A stretch of DNA of 64,000 nt from Micromonospora mirobrigensis (lineage in GTDB: Bacteria > Actinomycetota > Actinomycetes > Mycobacteriales > Micromonosporaceae), in assembly GCF_900091555.1 (NCBI RefSeq), contig NZ_FMCX01000008.1, forward strand, positions 124,001 to 188,000, written 5' to 3'. Below the pieces are notes generated by a model. That model ran no database searches. It had not been told where the DNA came from and saw only the letters and a program-made list of their open reading frames with translations. Shown here one piece after another: positions 41,539-50,476 of this stretch; position 1 is the stretch's first letter, and every line of letters begins with the position of its first letter. The translations under genes and the position numbers were made by a program.

Positions 41539-43365
41539 CTACAGCTCGGCGAGGGTGCCGGCGTACATCCTGTCGATCTCGGCCGCGAAGTTGCTCTCCA
41601 CGCCCCGACGCTTGATCTTCAGCGACGGGGTGATCTCCCCGTGCTCGATGGTCAGGTCGCGGGGGAGGATCGCCACCTTCTTGATGGTCTCCCAGCGGTT
41701 GAGCTTGGCGTTGAGCTCCGCGACGTAGCCCTCGACCATCTCCCGGGCCTCGTCCGAGGCGACGACCTCGGCGTACGGTCGGCCCTCCAGCGGCCCCCCG
41801 GCCGCCCAGCCGGCGATCGCGTCCGGGTCGAGGGTGACCAGCATGGTGCAGTAGTTGCGGGCCTGACCGATGACGATCGCCTGCGAGGTGTACGGGCAGA
41901 TCGCCTTGAACATGCCCTCGATGTGGCTGGGCGCGATGTACTTGCCGCCGGAGGTCTTGACCAGGTCCTTCTTCCGGTCGGTGATCCGCAGGTAGCCGTC
42001 GTCGTCGAGGCTGCCGATGTCGCCGGTGCGGAAGAAGCCGTCCTCGGTGAACGCGGCGGCGGTCTCCTCGGGCAGGTTGTGGTAGCCGCGCATCACCGGC
42101 CGGCCGCGGACCAGGATCTCGCCGTCGGTGTCGATCCGGCACTCCAGGTCGCCCATCGCCCGTCCGACGGTGCCGATCCGCAGCCCGTCTGGCGGGTTGA
42201 CGAAGTTGCCGGCGCTGGTCTCGGTCAGGCCGTACCCCTCGGAGATGGGCAGGTTGGCCGCGGCGAAGAAGGTGGCGATCTCCTGGCTCAGCGGCGCGGC
42301 GCCGGAGACCAGCACCCGGATCCGCCCGCCCAGGCGCTGCTGGATCTTGCTGAACACCAGCTTCTCGGCCAGCGCGTAGCGCAGCCTGAGCCCGGCCGGC
42401 ACCGGCTTGCCCGCCTGCTCCAGGCCGACCTTCTCCTTGCCGGTGCGGACCGCCCAGGCGAAGATCTTCGCCTTCGCGCCGCCGGCGTCCTGCGCCGTGG
42501 TGACCGACTTGTTGTAGACCTTCTCGAAGACCCGGGGCGCCCCGCACATCAGCGACGGCTTCACCACCGCGAGCATCTCGACAAGCTTGTCCACCCGGCC
42601 GTCGACGTAGGTGGGCAGGCCGACGTGGGTGGCGCCGCAGAGCAGGGTCTTGCCGAACGAGTGGGACAGCGGGAGCCACAGGTATTGCAGGTCGTCGTCG
42701 CGGAGCAGCCCCACCTGCTCCTGGGCCACGCCCTCCCAGCACCAGCCACCGTGCAGCAGTTCCACGCCCTTGGGTCGCCCGGTGGTGCCCGAGGTGTAGA
42801 TCAGCGTGGCCAACTGGTCCGGGCCGATGCCGGCGACCAGCATGTCGATCAGGTCAGGCTCGGCGGCCAGCGCCTGCGCGCCGCGTTCCTCCAGCTCGGC
42901 GAGGGTGAGCTGCGGGACGGGGGCGTCCGGGTCGGCGGCGCCGTCGAAGAGCACCACGTGGGTCAGCCGGGGCAGCCGCGCGCCGGCGATCTTCGCGGCC
43001 TGGGCCGGGTTCTCGGCGAAGAGCACCCGGGAGCCCGAGTCGGCGACGATGTAGGTGGCGTCCTCGGGTTCGGTGGTGGGATAGACCGTGGTGGTGGCGC
43101 CGCCGGCGCACATGATGCCGAAGTCGGCGATCACCCACTCGATGCGGGTGTTCGCCAGGATGGCCACCGGGTCCTCCAGGCCGACACCGAGCCCGTGCAA
43201 CCCGGCGGCGACCGCCCGGGCCCGCTGCCCGACCTGCGCCCAGGTCAACCAGACCGGCCCCGAGTCGTCGGGGGCCGGGTGGGCGAAGGCGGGCCGATCG
43301 GGGGACGCCGCGACGCGCTTGAGGAACATGTCGGGGATCGAGCGGTACGGTACATCGAGAGCCAT
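41539..43365 (-). CDS. Long-chain fatty acid-CoA ligase (FadD15-like AMP-forming synthetase)
   Basis: 608 aa adenylate-forming enzyme that activates fatty acids with ATP and CoA. The AMP-binding P-loop YTSGTTGRPKGVEL, SGAAPLSQEIATFF, ISEGYGLTETSAG, the hinge TGDIGSLDDDGYLRITDRKKD and the C-terminal catalytic Lys in SLKIKRRGVE are present. Length and insertion pattern fit the FadD15/bubblegum long-chain class. ATG 43365 preferred (GAAGGCGG upstream); an in-frame GTG at 43407 lacks a ribosome binding site. Confidence 0.92.
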   Translation of the reverse strand: MALDVPYRSIPDMFLKRVAASPDRPAFAHPAPDDSGPVWLTWAQVGQRARAVAAGLHGLGVGLEDPVAILANTRIEWVIADFGIMCAGGATTTVYPTTEPEDATYIVADSGSRVLFAENPAQAAKIAGARLPRLTHVVLFDGAADPDAPVPQLTLAELEERGAQALAAEPDLIDMLVAGIGPDQLATLIYTSGTTGRPKGVELLHGGWCWEGVAQEQVGLLRDDDLQYLWLPLSHSFGKTLLCGATHVGLPTYVDGRVDKLVEMLAVVKPSLMCGAPRVFEKVYNKSVTTAQDAGGAKAKIFAWAVRTGKEKVGLEQAGKPVPAGLRLRYALAEKLVFSKIQQRLGGRIRVLVSGAAPLSQEIATFFAAANLPISEGYGLTETSAGNFVNPPDGLRIGTVGRAMGDLECRIDTDGEILVRGRPVMRGYHNLPEETAAAFTEDGFFRTGDIGSLDDDGYLRITDRKKDLVKTSGGKYIAPSHIEGMFKAICPYTSQAIVIGQARNYCTMLVTLDPDAIAGWAAGGPLEGRPYAEVVASDEAREMVEGYVAELNAKLNRWETIKKVAILPRDLTIEHGEITPSLKIKRRGVESNFAAEIDRMYAGTLAEL

Positions 43366-43529
43366 CGCTGAAGCCGCCTTCAGGGGTGGAGGCGTGACGG
43401 GGGTCACGTCGTTTTGCGGTTACCGAAGGGTATTGCCTGCACCCGGCGATCGGCTAGTGCCGTCACCGGAGCGTGACCAGCCCGGTCGGTGCTGCGGTCC
43501 GGCCGGGACGGCGGGGTGGGCCGGCCGGT

Positions 43530-44480
43530 TCAGGCGTACCGGGTGGCCGCCAGGGACCAGTCGTAGGTGGCCCGGATCCAGTCCCGCCGCGTGGTCAGGA
43601 AGTCCCGGACCGCCTCGTTGCCGGCCGCCGAGAGCACCGCCTCCCGCGCGGCGTACGCGGCCAGCCCCGCGTTGTACCGGTCGGCCGCCGCCCGCAGCGC
43701 CGCCTCCTCGTCCAGCCCGTCCTCCCCGGCGATCGTGCTGACCAGGTTGTGCGCGTCGGGCGCGCTGCTGCGCTCCTTGCCGTAGGAGAACAGGTCGTTG
43801 CACCAGCAGACCAGGTCCGCGGCGAGGGCGTCGAGGGCGGCCAGGCCAGGGTCGGCCCGACCGACCGCGCCCGGCCACCGGTCCCGGGCCAGGTCGGTGA
43901 GGGTGAAGACCGGGCGGGCGCCACCGGTGTGCCGGCGCATCTGCACGTACTCGGCGGAGCCGGGGACCCGCCGGTGCTCCCGGTTGGCCGCCTCCCAGAG
44001 CAACGCCAACAGGTACTCCCGCAACTGGCTGATCAGGCGCAGCAGGGCGGCCGGCTGCCGGCGGTCGCGTACCCGCCGGCACACGTCGTCGAGCGCGACC
44101 CCGAGCGGGCCGGCCTCGGCGGGCGGGGCGACGCTGCCGTCCCCGTGCCGGTCCAGCACCTCCAGCAGCAGGGCGACCACGGGCGCCAGCTGGACCGGGC
44201 TGGCGCCCAGGCCGTCCTCGTCGCAGGCGTCGTCCATCACGAACAACCAGGTGATCAGGTCGGCCAGCAGGCGCAGCCGGTCGACGGGCGCCTCCGGGCA
44301 GGCCCGGGCGGCCAGGTCGGCCGGGTTGGCGGCGCGCAACCGGCGCAGCCCCGCCGGGCTGTGCACCAGGCCGAGGTCGCGCGCCCAGCCGGCGCTCTCC
44401 CCGGCGACCAGGCCGGCGGCGGCGTGCCGGCGGGGCACGAAGGGGGGTTCGCGCAGGACCGAGACCGCGAAGCTCCGCAT
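43530..44480 (-). CDS. Class I terpene synthase (sesquiterpene-cyclase type)
   Basis: 316 aa, typical length. The metal-binding motifs are present: aspartate-rich DDACDE at 83-88, NSE triad NDLFSYGKE at 228-236, and the C-terminal RY pair (Arg314-Tyr315). Arg182-Arg183 in YVQMRRHTGG lie near the expected pyrophosphate-sensor position. Product cannot be predicted. No prenyltransferase or P450 partner lies alongside, so it appears to be a lone cyclase. ATG 44480 follows CAGGGAG; GTG 44537 is an alternative. Confidence 0.9.
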   Translation of the reverse strand: MRSFAVSVLREPPFVPRRHAAAGLVAGESAGWARDLGLVHSPAGLRRLRAANPADLAARACPEAPVDRLRLLADLITWLFVMDDACDEDGLGASPVQLAPVVALLLEVLDRHGDGSVAPPAEAGPLGVALDDVCRRVRDRRQPAALLRLISQLREYLLALLWEAANREHRRVPGSAEYVQMRRHTGGARPVFTLTDLARDRWPGAVGRADPGLAALDALAADLVCWCNDLFSYGKERSSAPDAHNLVSTIAGEDGLDEEAALRAAADRYNAGLAAYAAREAVLSAAGNEAVRDFLTTRRDWIRATYDWSLAATRYA

Positions 44481-44606
44481 GGCGCTCCCTGCCGCGCCAC
44501 CGGAGGGGATCGGCGGCGCGACAGCAGCGTACGGCACCGGGCATCGGCATCCGTCACTGGCGGGAAAAGAAGTTCACATTTCCCGTGTCCGGTTTCGCAC
44601 GCTCGG

Positions 44607-45236
44607 TCAGAGCCCGAGGTCGGCCGCCCGCAGCCGTTCGGCCGCCGCCGGGGGGCCGTCCACCTGCACCCGGGCCACCCGCTGCCGCCCGGACAGGAAG
44701 AGCACCAGCTCGCCCGGCGCGCCGACCAGCCGCACCCGGTCGCCGCCCCGGCCCAGCCGCGTCTCGCCGAAGCCGGGCGCCTGGACCAGCAGGTCCGCCG
44801 GGAACCGGCGCAGCCCCATCCGGGCCAGCAGCGCCGCCCGCTTCCACAGCACCGCCGACTCGCCGGCCGGCAGGTCCCGGGGCAGCCAGCCCGGGCGGGC
44901 CCGGCGCACGTCCTCGTGGTGGAGGAAGAACTCCATGGTGTTGACCAGCTCGTCGGTCAGCGGGTTGCTGACCGGGCTCCACACCGGCGGGCGGCGCACC
45001 CGCCGCACCAGCTCGGTCCAGGGGCCGGCGGCGGTGCGGCGGCGCACCCGCTCGGCGTACTCCCGCAGCGGCGGCAGCACGATGCCCCCGGCGGCGTCCG
45101 GTCGCCGCTCGCGGACGATCAGGTGGGCGGCCAGGTCCCGGGTCGTCCACCCCTGCGCGACGGTCGGCGCGTCCGGTCCCAGTTCCAGCATCAGGTCGGC
45201 GAGCGCCTCGCGCTCGGCTCGGGCGTACCGCGGCAT
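44607..45236 (-). CDS. TIGR03085-type (maleylpyruvate isomerase/DinB-like) protein
   Basis: 209 aa beginning YARAEREALADLMLELG, with GWTTRDLAAHLIVRERRPDA and EFFLHHEDVRRARPGW. The His in AAHLIVRE and the HHED cluster are the presumed metal ligands of the DinB/MDMPI-like fold. Actinobacterial family with no proven reaction; mycothiol- or metal-linked roles are proposed for relatives. Upstream of, and codirectional with, the terpene synthase, 126 bases away. Confidence 0.82.
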   Translation of the reverse strand: MPRYARAEREALADLMLELGPDAPTVAQGWTTRDLAAHLIVRERRPDAAGGIVLPPLREYAERVRRRTAAGPWTELVRRVRRPPVWSPVSNPLTDELVNTMEFFLHHEDVRRARPGWLPRDLPAGESAVLWKRAALLARMGLRRFPADLLVQAPGFGETRLGRGGDRVRLVGAPGELVLFLSGRQRVARVQVDGPPAAAERLRAADLGL

Positions 45237-45409
45237 GCCGCCGATCGTAGGCCCGCGACGGCCGATCGGCGCGCCGGCCGCGCGCGGCGTTCCCGCCGGG
45301 CGCCACGCCGGCGGCGGACGTGACGGTGGACATGCCCCTCCGGGTCGGCGGAGCGGCCCGCGAGCGGTAAGGATGAGGGAGATAATTGCGGCTTACGGCG
45401 GGGGAGAGT

Positions 45410-47284
45410 GTGGCGAGCGGGACGAGTCGGGACGTACTCGGCAGGGGAATGACGGTCCTCGGCCGGGCGATCCGGGAACAGCCGAGGATCTTCGCGGTGG
45501 CCGTGGCCGGCAGTGTGCTCTTCGGCTCCATGGTCATCGCCAGCGCGTACGTCGTCGGCGGGGTGGTCGGCGACGTGGTGGTGCCGGCGATCGCCCGCGG
45601 CTCGGTCGGGGTCGGCGCCCTGGCGCTGGCCGCCGCCGCGCTGTTCGGGATCAGCGTGCTGCGGGTGGTCGGCATCTTCGGCCGCCGGCTCGGCGCCGGC
45701 TACATGCAGTACCGGCTCCAGGCCGCCTACCGCCGCCGGGTCACCCGCCGCTACCTGGAACTGCCGCTGTCCTGGCACCACCGCAACTCCACCGGCACCC
45801 TGCTCTCCAACGCCAACTCCGACGTCGAGGCCGCCTGGTACCCGATCGCCCCGCTGCCGTTCGCCGTCGGCACCCTGGTGATGCTGATCGGCGCCGTGGT
45901 CTCGCTCTTCCTCACCGACTGGGCGCTGGCCCTGGTCGGCCTGGCGGTCTTCCCGGCGCTGTTCGCGCTCAACGTCGTCTACTCCCGCAGGATGGCCCCC
46001 CGCCAGGCCCGCGCGCAGCGGCTGCGCGCCGAGGTCAGCGGCATCGCCCACGAGAGCTTCGACGGCGCGCTGGTGGTCAAGACCATGGGCCGTGAGGCGC
46101 AGGAGACCGACCGGTTCGCCGCCCGCGCCCACGAGCTGCGCGACGCGCTGATCTCCGTCGGCCGGCTGCGCGGCGTCTTCGACCCGATGCTGGAGACCCT
46201 GCCCAGCCTCGGCACGCTGGCCGTGCTTGTGGTCGGCGCGTTCCGTTTCCGGGCCGGCGCGATCACCGTCACCGAGCTGGTCAGCGTGGCCTTCCTCTTC
46301 ACCGTGCTGGCCTTCCCGGTCCGGGCCATCGGCTGGGTCCTGGCCGAGCTGCCGCGCAGCGTCGCCGGCTGGGACCGGGTGCGCCGGGTGTTGGACGCCA
46401 CCGGCGAGATGCCGTACGGCGACCGCCGGCTCGACCCGGCCGAGCCGCGCCCGGCCACGCTCGCCTTCGACGACGTGCACTTCGGGTACGAGCCGGCCGA
46501 GGCGCACCTGCCCGGCACCCTGGTGCTCGGCGCGGTCGGCTTCACCGTGCCGGCCGGGAAGACGGTCGCCCTGGTCGGGCCGACCGGCGCCGGCAAGTCC
46601 ACCGTCGCCTCCCTGGCCGTCCGGCTGGTCGACCCCGACTCCGGCACGGTCACCCTGGACGGGGTGGACCTGCGGGAGCTGACCGCCGAGTCGCTGGCCC
46701 GCACGGTCGCGCTGGTCGCCCAGGTGCCGTTCGTCTTCGACGACACCGTCCGGGCCAACATCAGCCTGGACCGCCCCGGCATCGGCGACGAGGACGTCTG
46801 GGCGGCGCTGCGGCTGGCCGAGGCGGACGGCTTCGTCGCCGCGCTCCCCGACGGGCTGGACACCATGGTCGGCGAGCGGGGCACCTCGCTCTCCGGCGGC
46901 CAGCGGCAGCGGCTGACCCTGGCCCGGGCGCTGGCCGGTCGGCCCCGGCTGCTGGTCCTCGACGACGCCACCAGCGCCGTCGACCCGCGGGTGGAGGCGG
47001 CGATCCTGGCCGGGCTGCGCGGCGGGGCCGGCGACGGGGCGGCCGCGTCGATCCTGGTGGTCGCCTACCGCCGGGCCACCATCGCCCTGGCCGACGAGGT
47101 GATCTACCTGGAGCAGGGCCGGGTGCTGGCCCGCGGCACCCACACCGAGCTGCTGGCCACCGTGCCCGGGTACGCCGACCTGGTCACCGCCTACGAGCAG
47201 GCCGAGCAGGAACGCGAGCAGGACCGGACATACGACGAGGTCGCGCCGCTGACCTCGGGCCTGGAGATCGAGGTGGACCGGTGA
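45410..47284 (+). CDS. ABC exporter half-transporter, degenerate-site subunit
   Basis: 624 aa: an N-terminal type IV exporter TM domain (six TM, about 25-310) and a C-terminal nucleotide-binding domain. Walker A GPTGAGKST (near residue 395) and signature LSGGQRQR are canonical. Walker B ends LVLDDATSAVD, with Asp where catalytic Glu belongs (near 518), and the H-loop reads VAYRRAT with Tyr for His (near 551). This is the non-hydrolytic partner of a heterodimer. GTG 45410 follows GGGGGAGAG. GTGA overlap with the partner gene. Confidence 0.92.
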   Translation: MASGTSRDVLGRGMTVLGRAIREQPRIFAVAVAGSVLFGSMVIASAYVVGGVVGDVVVPAIARGSVGVGALALAAAALFGISVLRVVGIFGRRLGAGYMQYRLQAAYRRRVTRRYLELPLSWHHRNSTGTLLSNANSDVEAAWYPIAPLPFAVGTLVMLIGAVVSLFLTDWALALVGLAVFPALFALNVVYSRRMAPRQARAQRLRAEVSGIAHESFDGALVVKTMGREAQETDRFAARAHELRDALISVGRLRGVFDPMLETLPSLGTLAVLVVGAFRFRAGAITVTELVSVAFLFTVLAFPVRAIGWVLAELPRSVAGWDRVRRVLDATGEMPYGDRRLDPAEPRPATLAFDDVHFGYEPAEAHLPGTLVLGAVGFTVPAGKTVALVGPTGAGKSTVASLAVRLVDPDSGTVTLDGVDLRELTAESLARTVALVAQVPFVFDDTVRANISLDRPGIGDEDVWAALRLAEADGFVAALPDGLDTMVGERGTSLSGGQRQRLTLARALAGRPRLLVLDDATSAVDPRVEAAILAGLRGGAGDGAAASILVVAYRRATIALADEVIYLEQGRVLARGTHTELLATVPGYADLVTAYEQAEQEREQDRTYDEVAPLTSGLEIEVDR

Positions 47285-49077
47285 GCACTGCCCCTACCAC
47301 CGAGGCCGAGCGGCCGGCGGACGAGCGGAGCGAGTCGACCTGGGGGACGCTGCGCCGCGGGCTGGCCCTGTCGCCGGAGCTGAAGGTCGGGCTGGCCGGC
47401 ACGCTGGCGCTGGCCCTGGTCTACATGGTCGGCCGGGTGGCCGTGCCGGTGGCGGTGCAGCGCGGCATCGACCACGGCATCGTCGGCGGCCTCGACCTGG
47501 ACGTGGTCTGGACGGTGGTGGTGATCACCGCCGCCGTGCTGGTGGTGACCACCACCTGCGGCTACCTGATGATGCGGCGGCTGTTCACGGTCAGCGAGAC
47601 CGCGCTGGCCAACGTGCGGACCAGGGCGTTCCGGCACGTGCACGACCTGTCGATGCTGCACCAGCAGTCGGAGCGGCGCGGGTCGCTGGTCTCCCGGGTG
47701 ACCAGCGACGTCGACCAGATCACCCAGTTCCTCCAGTGGGGCGGGGTGATCCTGCTGGTCAACCTGGGTCAGCTGGTGGTCACCACGGCGGTGATGCTGG
47801 CGTACTCCTGGCAGCTGACCCTGGTGGTGTACGCGGCCTTCGCGCCCGCCGTGCTGGTGATCCGGCTGTTGCAGCGCCGCCTCGCCGGCGCGTACGCGAC
47901 GGTCCGGCAGCGGACCGGCGCGCTGCTCGGCACGATCGGGGAGAGCGTGGTCGGGGCGCCGGTGATCCGGGCCTACGGCATCGCGGGCCGGACCGAGCGG
48001 CGGCTGGACGGGGCGATCGAGCGGCAGCGCGAGGCGCAGCAGCGGGCCATCCGGATCAGCATCCTGGGCAGCTCGGTCGGCGAGCTGGCGGCCGGGCTGG
48101 CGCTGGCCGGGGTGGTGGTGGTCGGGGTCAGCCTCGGCGTGGACCGGACCCTGTCGATCGGCCAGCTCACCGCGTTCCTGTTCCTGGTGACGCTCTTCAT
48201 CCAGCCGGTGCAGATCGCCACCGAGGTGCTCAACGAGGCGCAGAACGCGATCGCCGGCTGGCGGCGGGTGCTGGACGTGCTGGACGTCGCCCCGGACGTG
48301 GCCGACCCGGGCGAGCAGGGCCGCGAGCTGCCGCCGGGCCCGGTCGACGTCCGCTTCGCCAACGTGGGGTTCGCCTATCCGGGCGGCCCGCCGGTGCTGC
48401 ACGACGTCACCCTGGACATCCCGGCGAAGAGCCGGGTGGCGGTGGTCGGCGAGACCGGCAGCGGCAAGACCACCTTCGCCAAGCTGCTCACCCGGCTGAT
48501 GGATCCGACCACCGGGTCGGTGCTGCTCTCCGGGGTGCCGCTGGACCAGGTGCGGTTCGACTCGCTGCGCTCCCGGGTGGTCATGGTGCCGCAGGACGGG
48601 TTCCTGTTCGACGCCACGGTGGGGGAGAACGTCCGGTTCGCCCGGCCGGAGCTGACCGACGAGCAGCTCACGGCCGCCTTCACCGAGCTGGGCCTGGCCG
48701 ACTGGCTGGACGGCCTGCCGTCCGGGTTGGCCACCCCGGTCGGCGAGCGCGGCGAGGCGCTGAGCGTGGGGGAGCGGCAGCTGGTCGCGCTGGCCCGGGC
48801 GTACGTCGCCGACCCTGACCTGCTGGTGCTCGACGAGGCCACCAGCGCGGTCGACCCGGCCACCGAGGTACGCCTGCAACGCACCCTGGACGCGGTGACC
48901 CGGGGGCGGACCACCCTGGCCATCGCGCACCGGCTCTCCACCGCCCAGTCCGCCGACGAGGTGATCGTGGTGGACCGCGGCCGGGTGGTCCAGCGCGGCC
49001 CCCACGAGGACCTGCTCAAGGACCCCGACTCCGTCTACGCCCTCCTCTACGCCTCCTGGCTCGAACAGACCCGCTGA
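47281..49077 (+). CDS. ABC exporter half-transporter, catalytic subunit
   Basis: 598 aa with six TM segments and one nucleotide-binding domain. Walker A GETGSGKTT, Walker B LVLDEATSAVD and H-loop IAHRLST are all canonical, but the signature reads LSVGERQ instead of LSGGQ. Combined with its partner this leaves one consensus and one degenerate ATP site, as in TM287/288-type exporters. Substrate unknown. Its 3' end is duplicated over 25 bp (see repeat at 49056). Confidence 0.92.
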   Translation: MSTAPTTEAERPADERSESTWGTLRRGLALSPELKVGLAGTLALALVYMVGRVAVPVAVQRGIDHGIVGGLDLDVVWTVVVITAAVLVVTTTCGYLMMRRLFTVSETALANVRTRAFRHVHDLSMLHQQSERRGSLVSRVTSDVDQITQFLQWGGVILLVNLGQLVVTTAVMLAYSWQLTLVVYAAFAPAVLVIRLLQRRLAGAYATVRQRTGALLGTIGESVVGAPVIRAYGIAGRTERRLDGAIERQREAQQRAIRISILGSSVGELAAGLALAGVVVVGVSLGVDRTLSIGQLTAFLFLVTLFIQPVQIATEVLNEAQNAIAGWRRVLDVLDVAPDVADPGEQGRELPPGPVDVRFANVGFAYPGGPPVLHDVTLDIPAKSRVAVVGETGSGKTTFAKLLTRLMDPTTGSVLLSGVPLDQVRFDSLRSRVVMVPQDGFLFDATVGENVRFARPELTDEQLTAAFTELGLADWLDGLPSGLATPVGERGEALSVGERQLVALARAYVADPDLLVLDEATSAVDPATEVRLQRTLDAVTRGRTTLAIAHRLSTAQSADEVIVVDRGRVVQRGPHEDLLKDPDSVYALLYASWLEQTR

Positions 49078-49105
49078 TCCCTGGCTCGAACAGACCCGCT
49101 GACCC
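49056..49105 (+). repeat. 25-bp tandem duplication covering the exporter stop codon
   Basis: Two copies, 49056-49080 and 49081-49105, differ at one base (T/C). Each contains the last residues and TGA of the exporter gene. The second copy lies outside the reading frame used and is therefore untranslated. A recent local duplication. Confidence 0.85.
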
Positions 49106-49112
49106 GCGCCGG

Positions 49113-49724
49113 TCAGCCCTGGTCGGGCGGGGGGAGCGGGCCGGTGAGGTAGCGCTGGAGGGTGGGGCCGATGGTGGCGACGAGGGTGTCCTGCGGGGCG
49201 GAGGCGACCGGTTCCAGGCGGATGACGTAGCGCATCATGGCCAGGCCGGCCAGCTGGGTGGCCACCAGCGACCCCCGCAGCGGCACCTCGGCCGGGTCCA
49301 GGTCGAGCCGGTCGAGGACCCGGCGCAGCACCTGGGTGACCAGGAACTCGCGCAGCAGCCGGGCGGTCCACGGGTTGCTCACCGCCGAGCGGAGCAGCGC
49401 CACCGCCGCCGTGCCGGCGGGCGAGTCCCAGACGGTCAGGAAGGTGCGGACCAGCCGGGCGCCGACCTCGTCCCGGCCGCCGGCGAGCACCTCCGGCAGC
49501 AGCTCGGCCGGGTCGATCGGGATCGCCACGGTGGCCCGGAAGAGCTCCTCCTTGGTGCCGAAGTAGTGGTGCACCAGCGCCGGGTCGACACCGGCCGCCG
49601 TGGCGATGATCCGGATCGAGGCGGCGTCGAAGCCACGCTCGGCGAACGCGGTCCGGGCCGCGGCGAGGATCGCCTCCCGGGTGTCCGGGTTGCCGGGCCG
49701 CCGGCCGGTGCGCCGGGCCGTCAC
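49113..49724 (-). CDS. TetR-family transcriptional regulator
   Basis: 203 aa. The N-terminal HTH spans residues about 12-60 with TREAILAAARTAFAERGFDAASIRIIATAAGVD and the VHHYFGTKEELF helix. The C-terminal ligand domain with LRSAVSNPWTARLLREFL resembles the actinobacterial TetR_C_17/AcrR group. GTG 49724 overlaps the permease stop, making it the third gene of an ABC operon. It likely represses that operon from the nested dyad at 51224-51259. Confidence 0.9.
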   Translation of the reverse strand: MTARRTGRRPGNPDTREAILAAARTAFAERGFDAASIRIIATAAGVDPALVHHYFGTKEELFRATVAIPIDPAELLPEVLAGGRDEVGARLVRTFLTVWDSPAGTAAVALLRSAVSNPWTARLLREFLVTQVLRRVLDRLDLDPAEVPLRGSLVATQLAGLAMMRYVIRLEPVASAPQDTLVATIGPTLQRYLTGPLPPPDQG

Positions 49725-50476
49725 CCGCTGCGCCGGCGCAGCGTCGCGGCGGCCAGCACCAGCGCCACCACCGCCGCGCCGGCCACGATCGCCACGTCCC
49801 GCCACATCGTGCCGGTCGGGTCGGGGTGCGCGCCGACCTCCTGGAGGGCCTCGACCGCGTACGACAGGGGCAGGACGTCGCTGACCGCCTGGAGCCAGCC
49901 CGCCATCTCGCCCCGGGGCACGAAGAGCCCGCAGAGCAGCAGCTGGGGCGCCACCACCACCGGCATGAACTGCACGGCCTGGAACTCGGTGCGGGCGAAG
50001 GCGGAGCAGAACAGCCCCAGCGCCACCGCGAGCACGGCGTTGACCCCGGCGATCAGCACCACCAGCCAGGCGCTGCCGGCGGTGCTCAGCCCGAAGAGCC
50101 GGTACGCCACCACCGAGGCCACCGTGGACTGGAGGACCCCGGCCAGGCCGAAGGCGATGCCGTAGCCGAAGAGCAGGTCGAGCTTGCCCAGCGGGGTGGT
50201 GAGCAGCCGTTCCAGGGTGCCGGTGGTGCGCTCGCGGAGCATGGCGATGCTGGTCACCAGGAACATGATGATGAACGGGAAGAAGCCCAGCATGATCAGG
50301 GCCACCCGGTCGAAGACGCCCGGCGCCCCGGGCGGGGTGGGCTGGTCGACGTACATGAAGTAGACCAGGGTGAGCAGCACGGTGGGGACGACCAGCAGCA
50401 GCGCCACGGTGCGCCGGTCGTGCCGCAACTGGCGCAGGATGCGCCCGGTGGTGGCGGCCAGGATGCGCGGGTTCAT
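49721..50476 (-). CDS. ABC-2 type permease
   Basis: 251 aa with six predicted TM segments, beginning ILAATTGRILRQLRHDRR. It carries the ABC-2 signature REIE-like loop as MLRERTTGTLERLLTTPLG (about 85-103), typical of drug/daunorubicin-type exporter permeases. ATG 50476 overlaps the ATPase stop (ATGA) and its stop overlaps the TetR GTG, so all three are coupled. Confidence 0.9.
   Translation of the reverse strand: MNPRILAATTGRILRQLRHDRRTVALLLVVPTVLLTLVYFMYVDQPTPPGAPGVFDRVALIMLGFFPFIIMFLVTSIAMLRERTTGTLERLLTTPLGKLDLLFGYGIAFGLAGVLQSTVASVVAYRLFGLSTAGSAWLVVLIAGVNAVLAVALGLFCSAFARTEFQAVQFMPVVVAPQLLLCGLFVPRGEMAGWLQAVSDVLPLSYAVEALQEVGAHPDPTGTMWRDVAIVAGAAVVALVLAAATLRRRSG

Noticed and set aside
39878..42742. 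954-codon minus-strand ORF opposite the LtrA genes, running into fadD
   Set aside because: It is a shadow frame: it spans two convergent conserved genes and the perfect terminator at 41487-41522, and shows no family motif.
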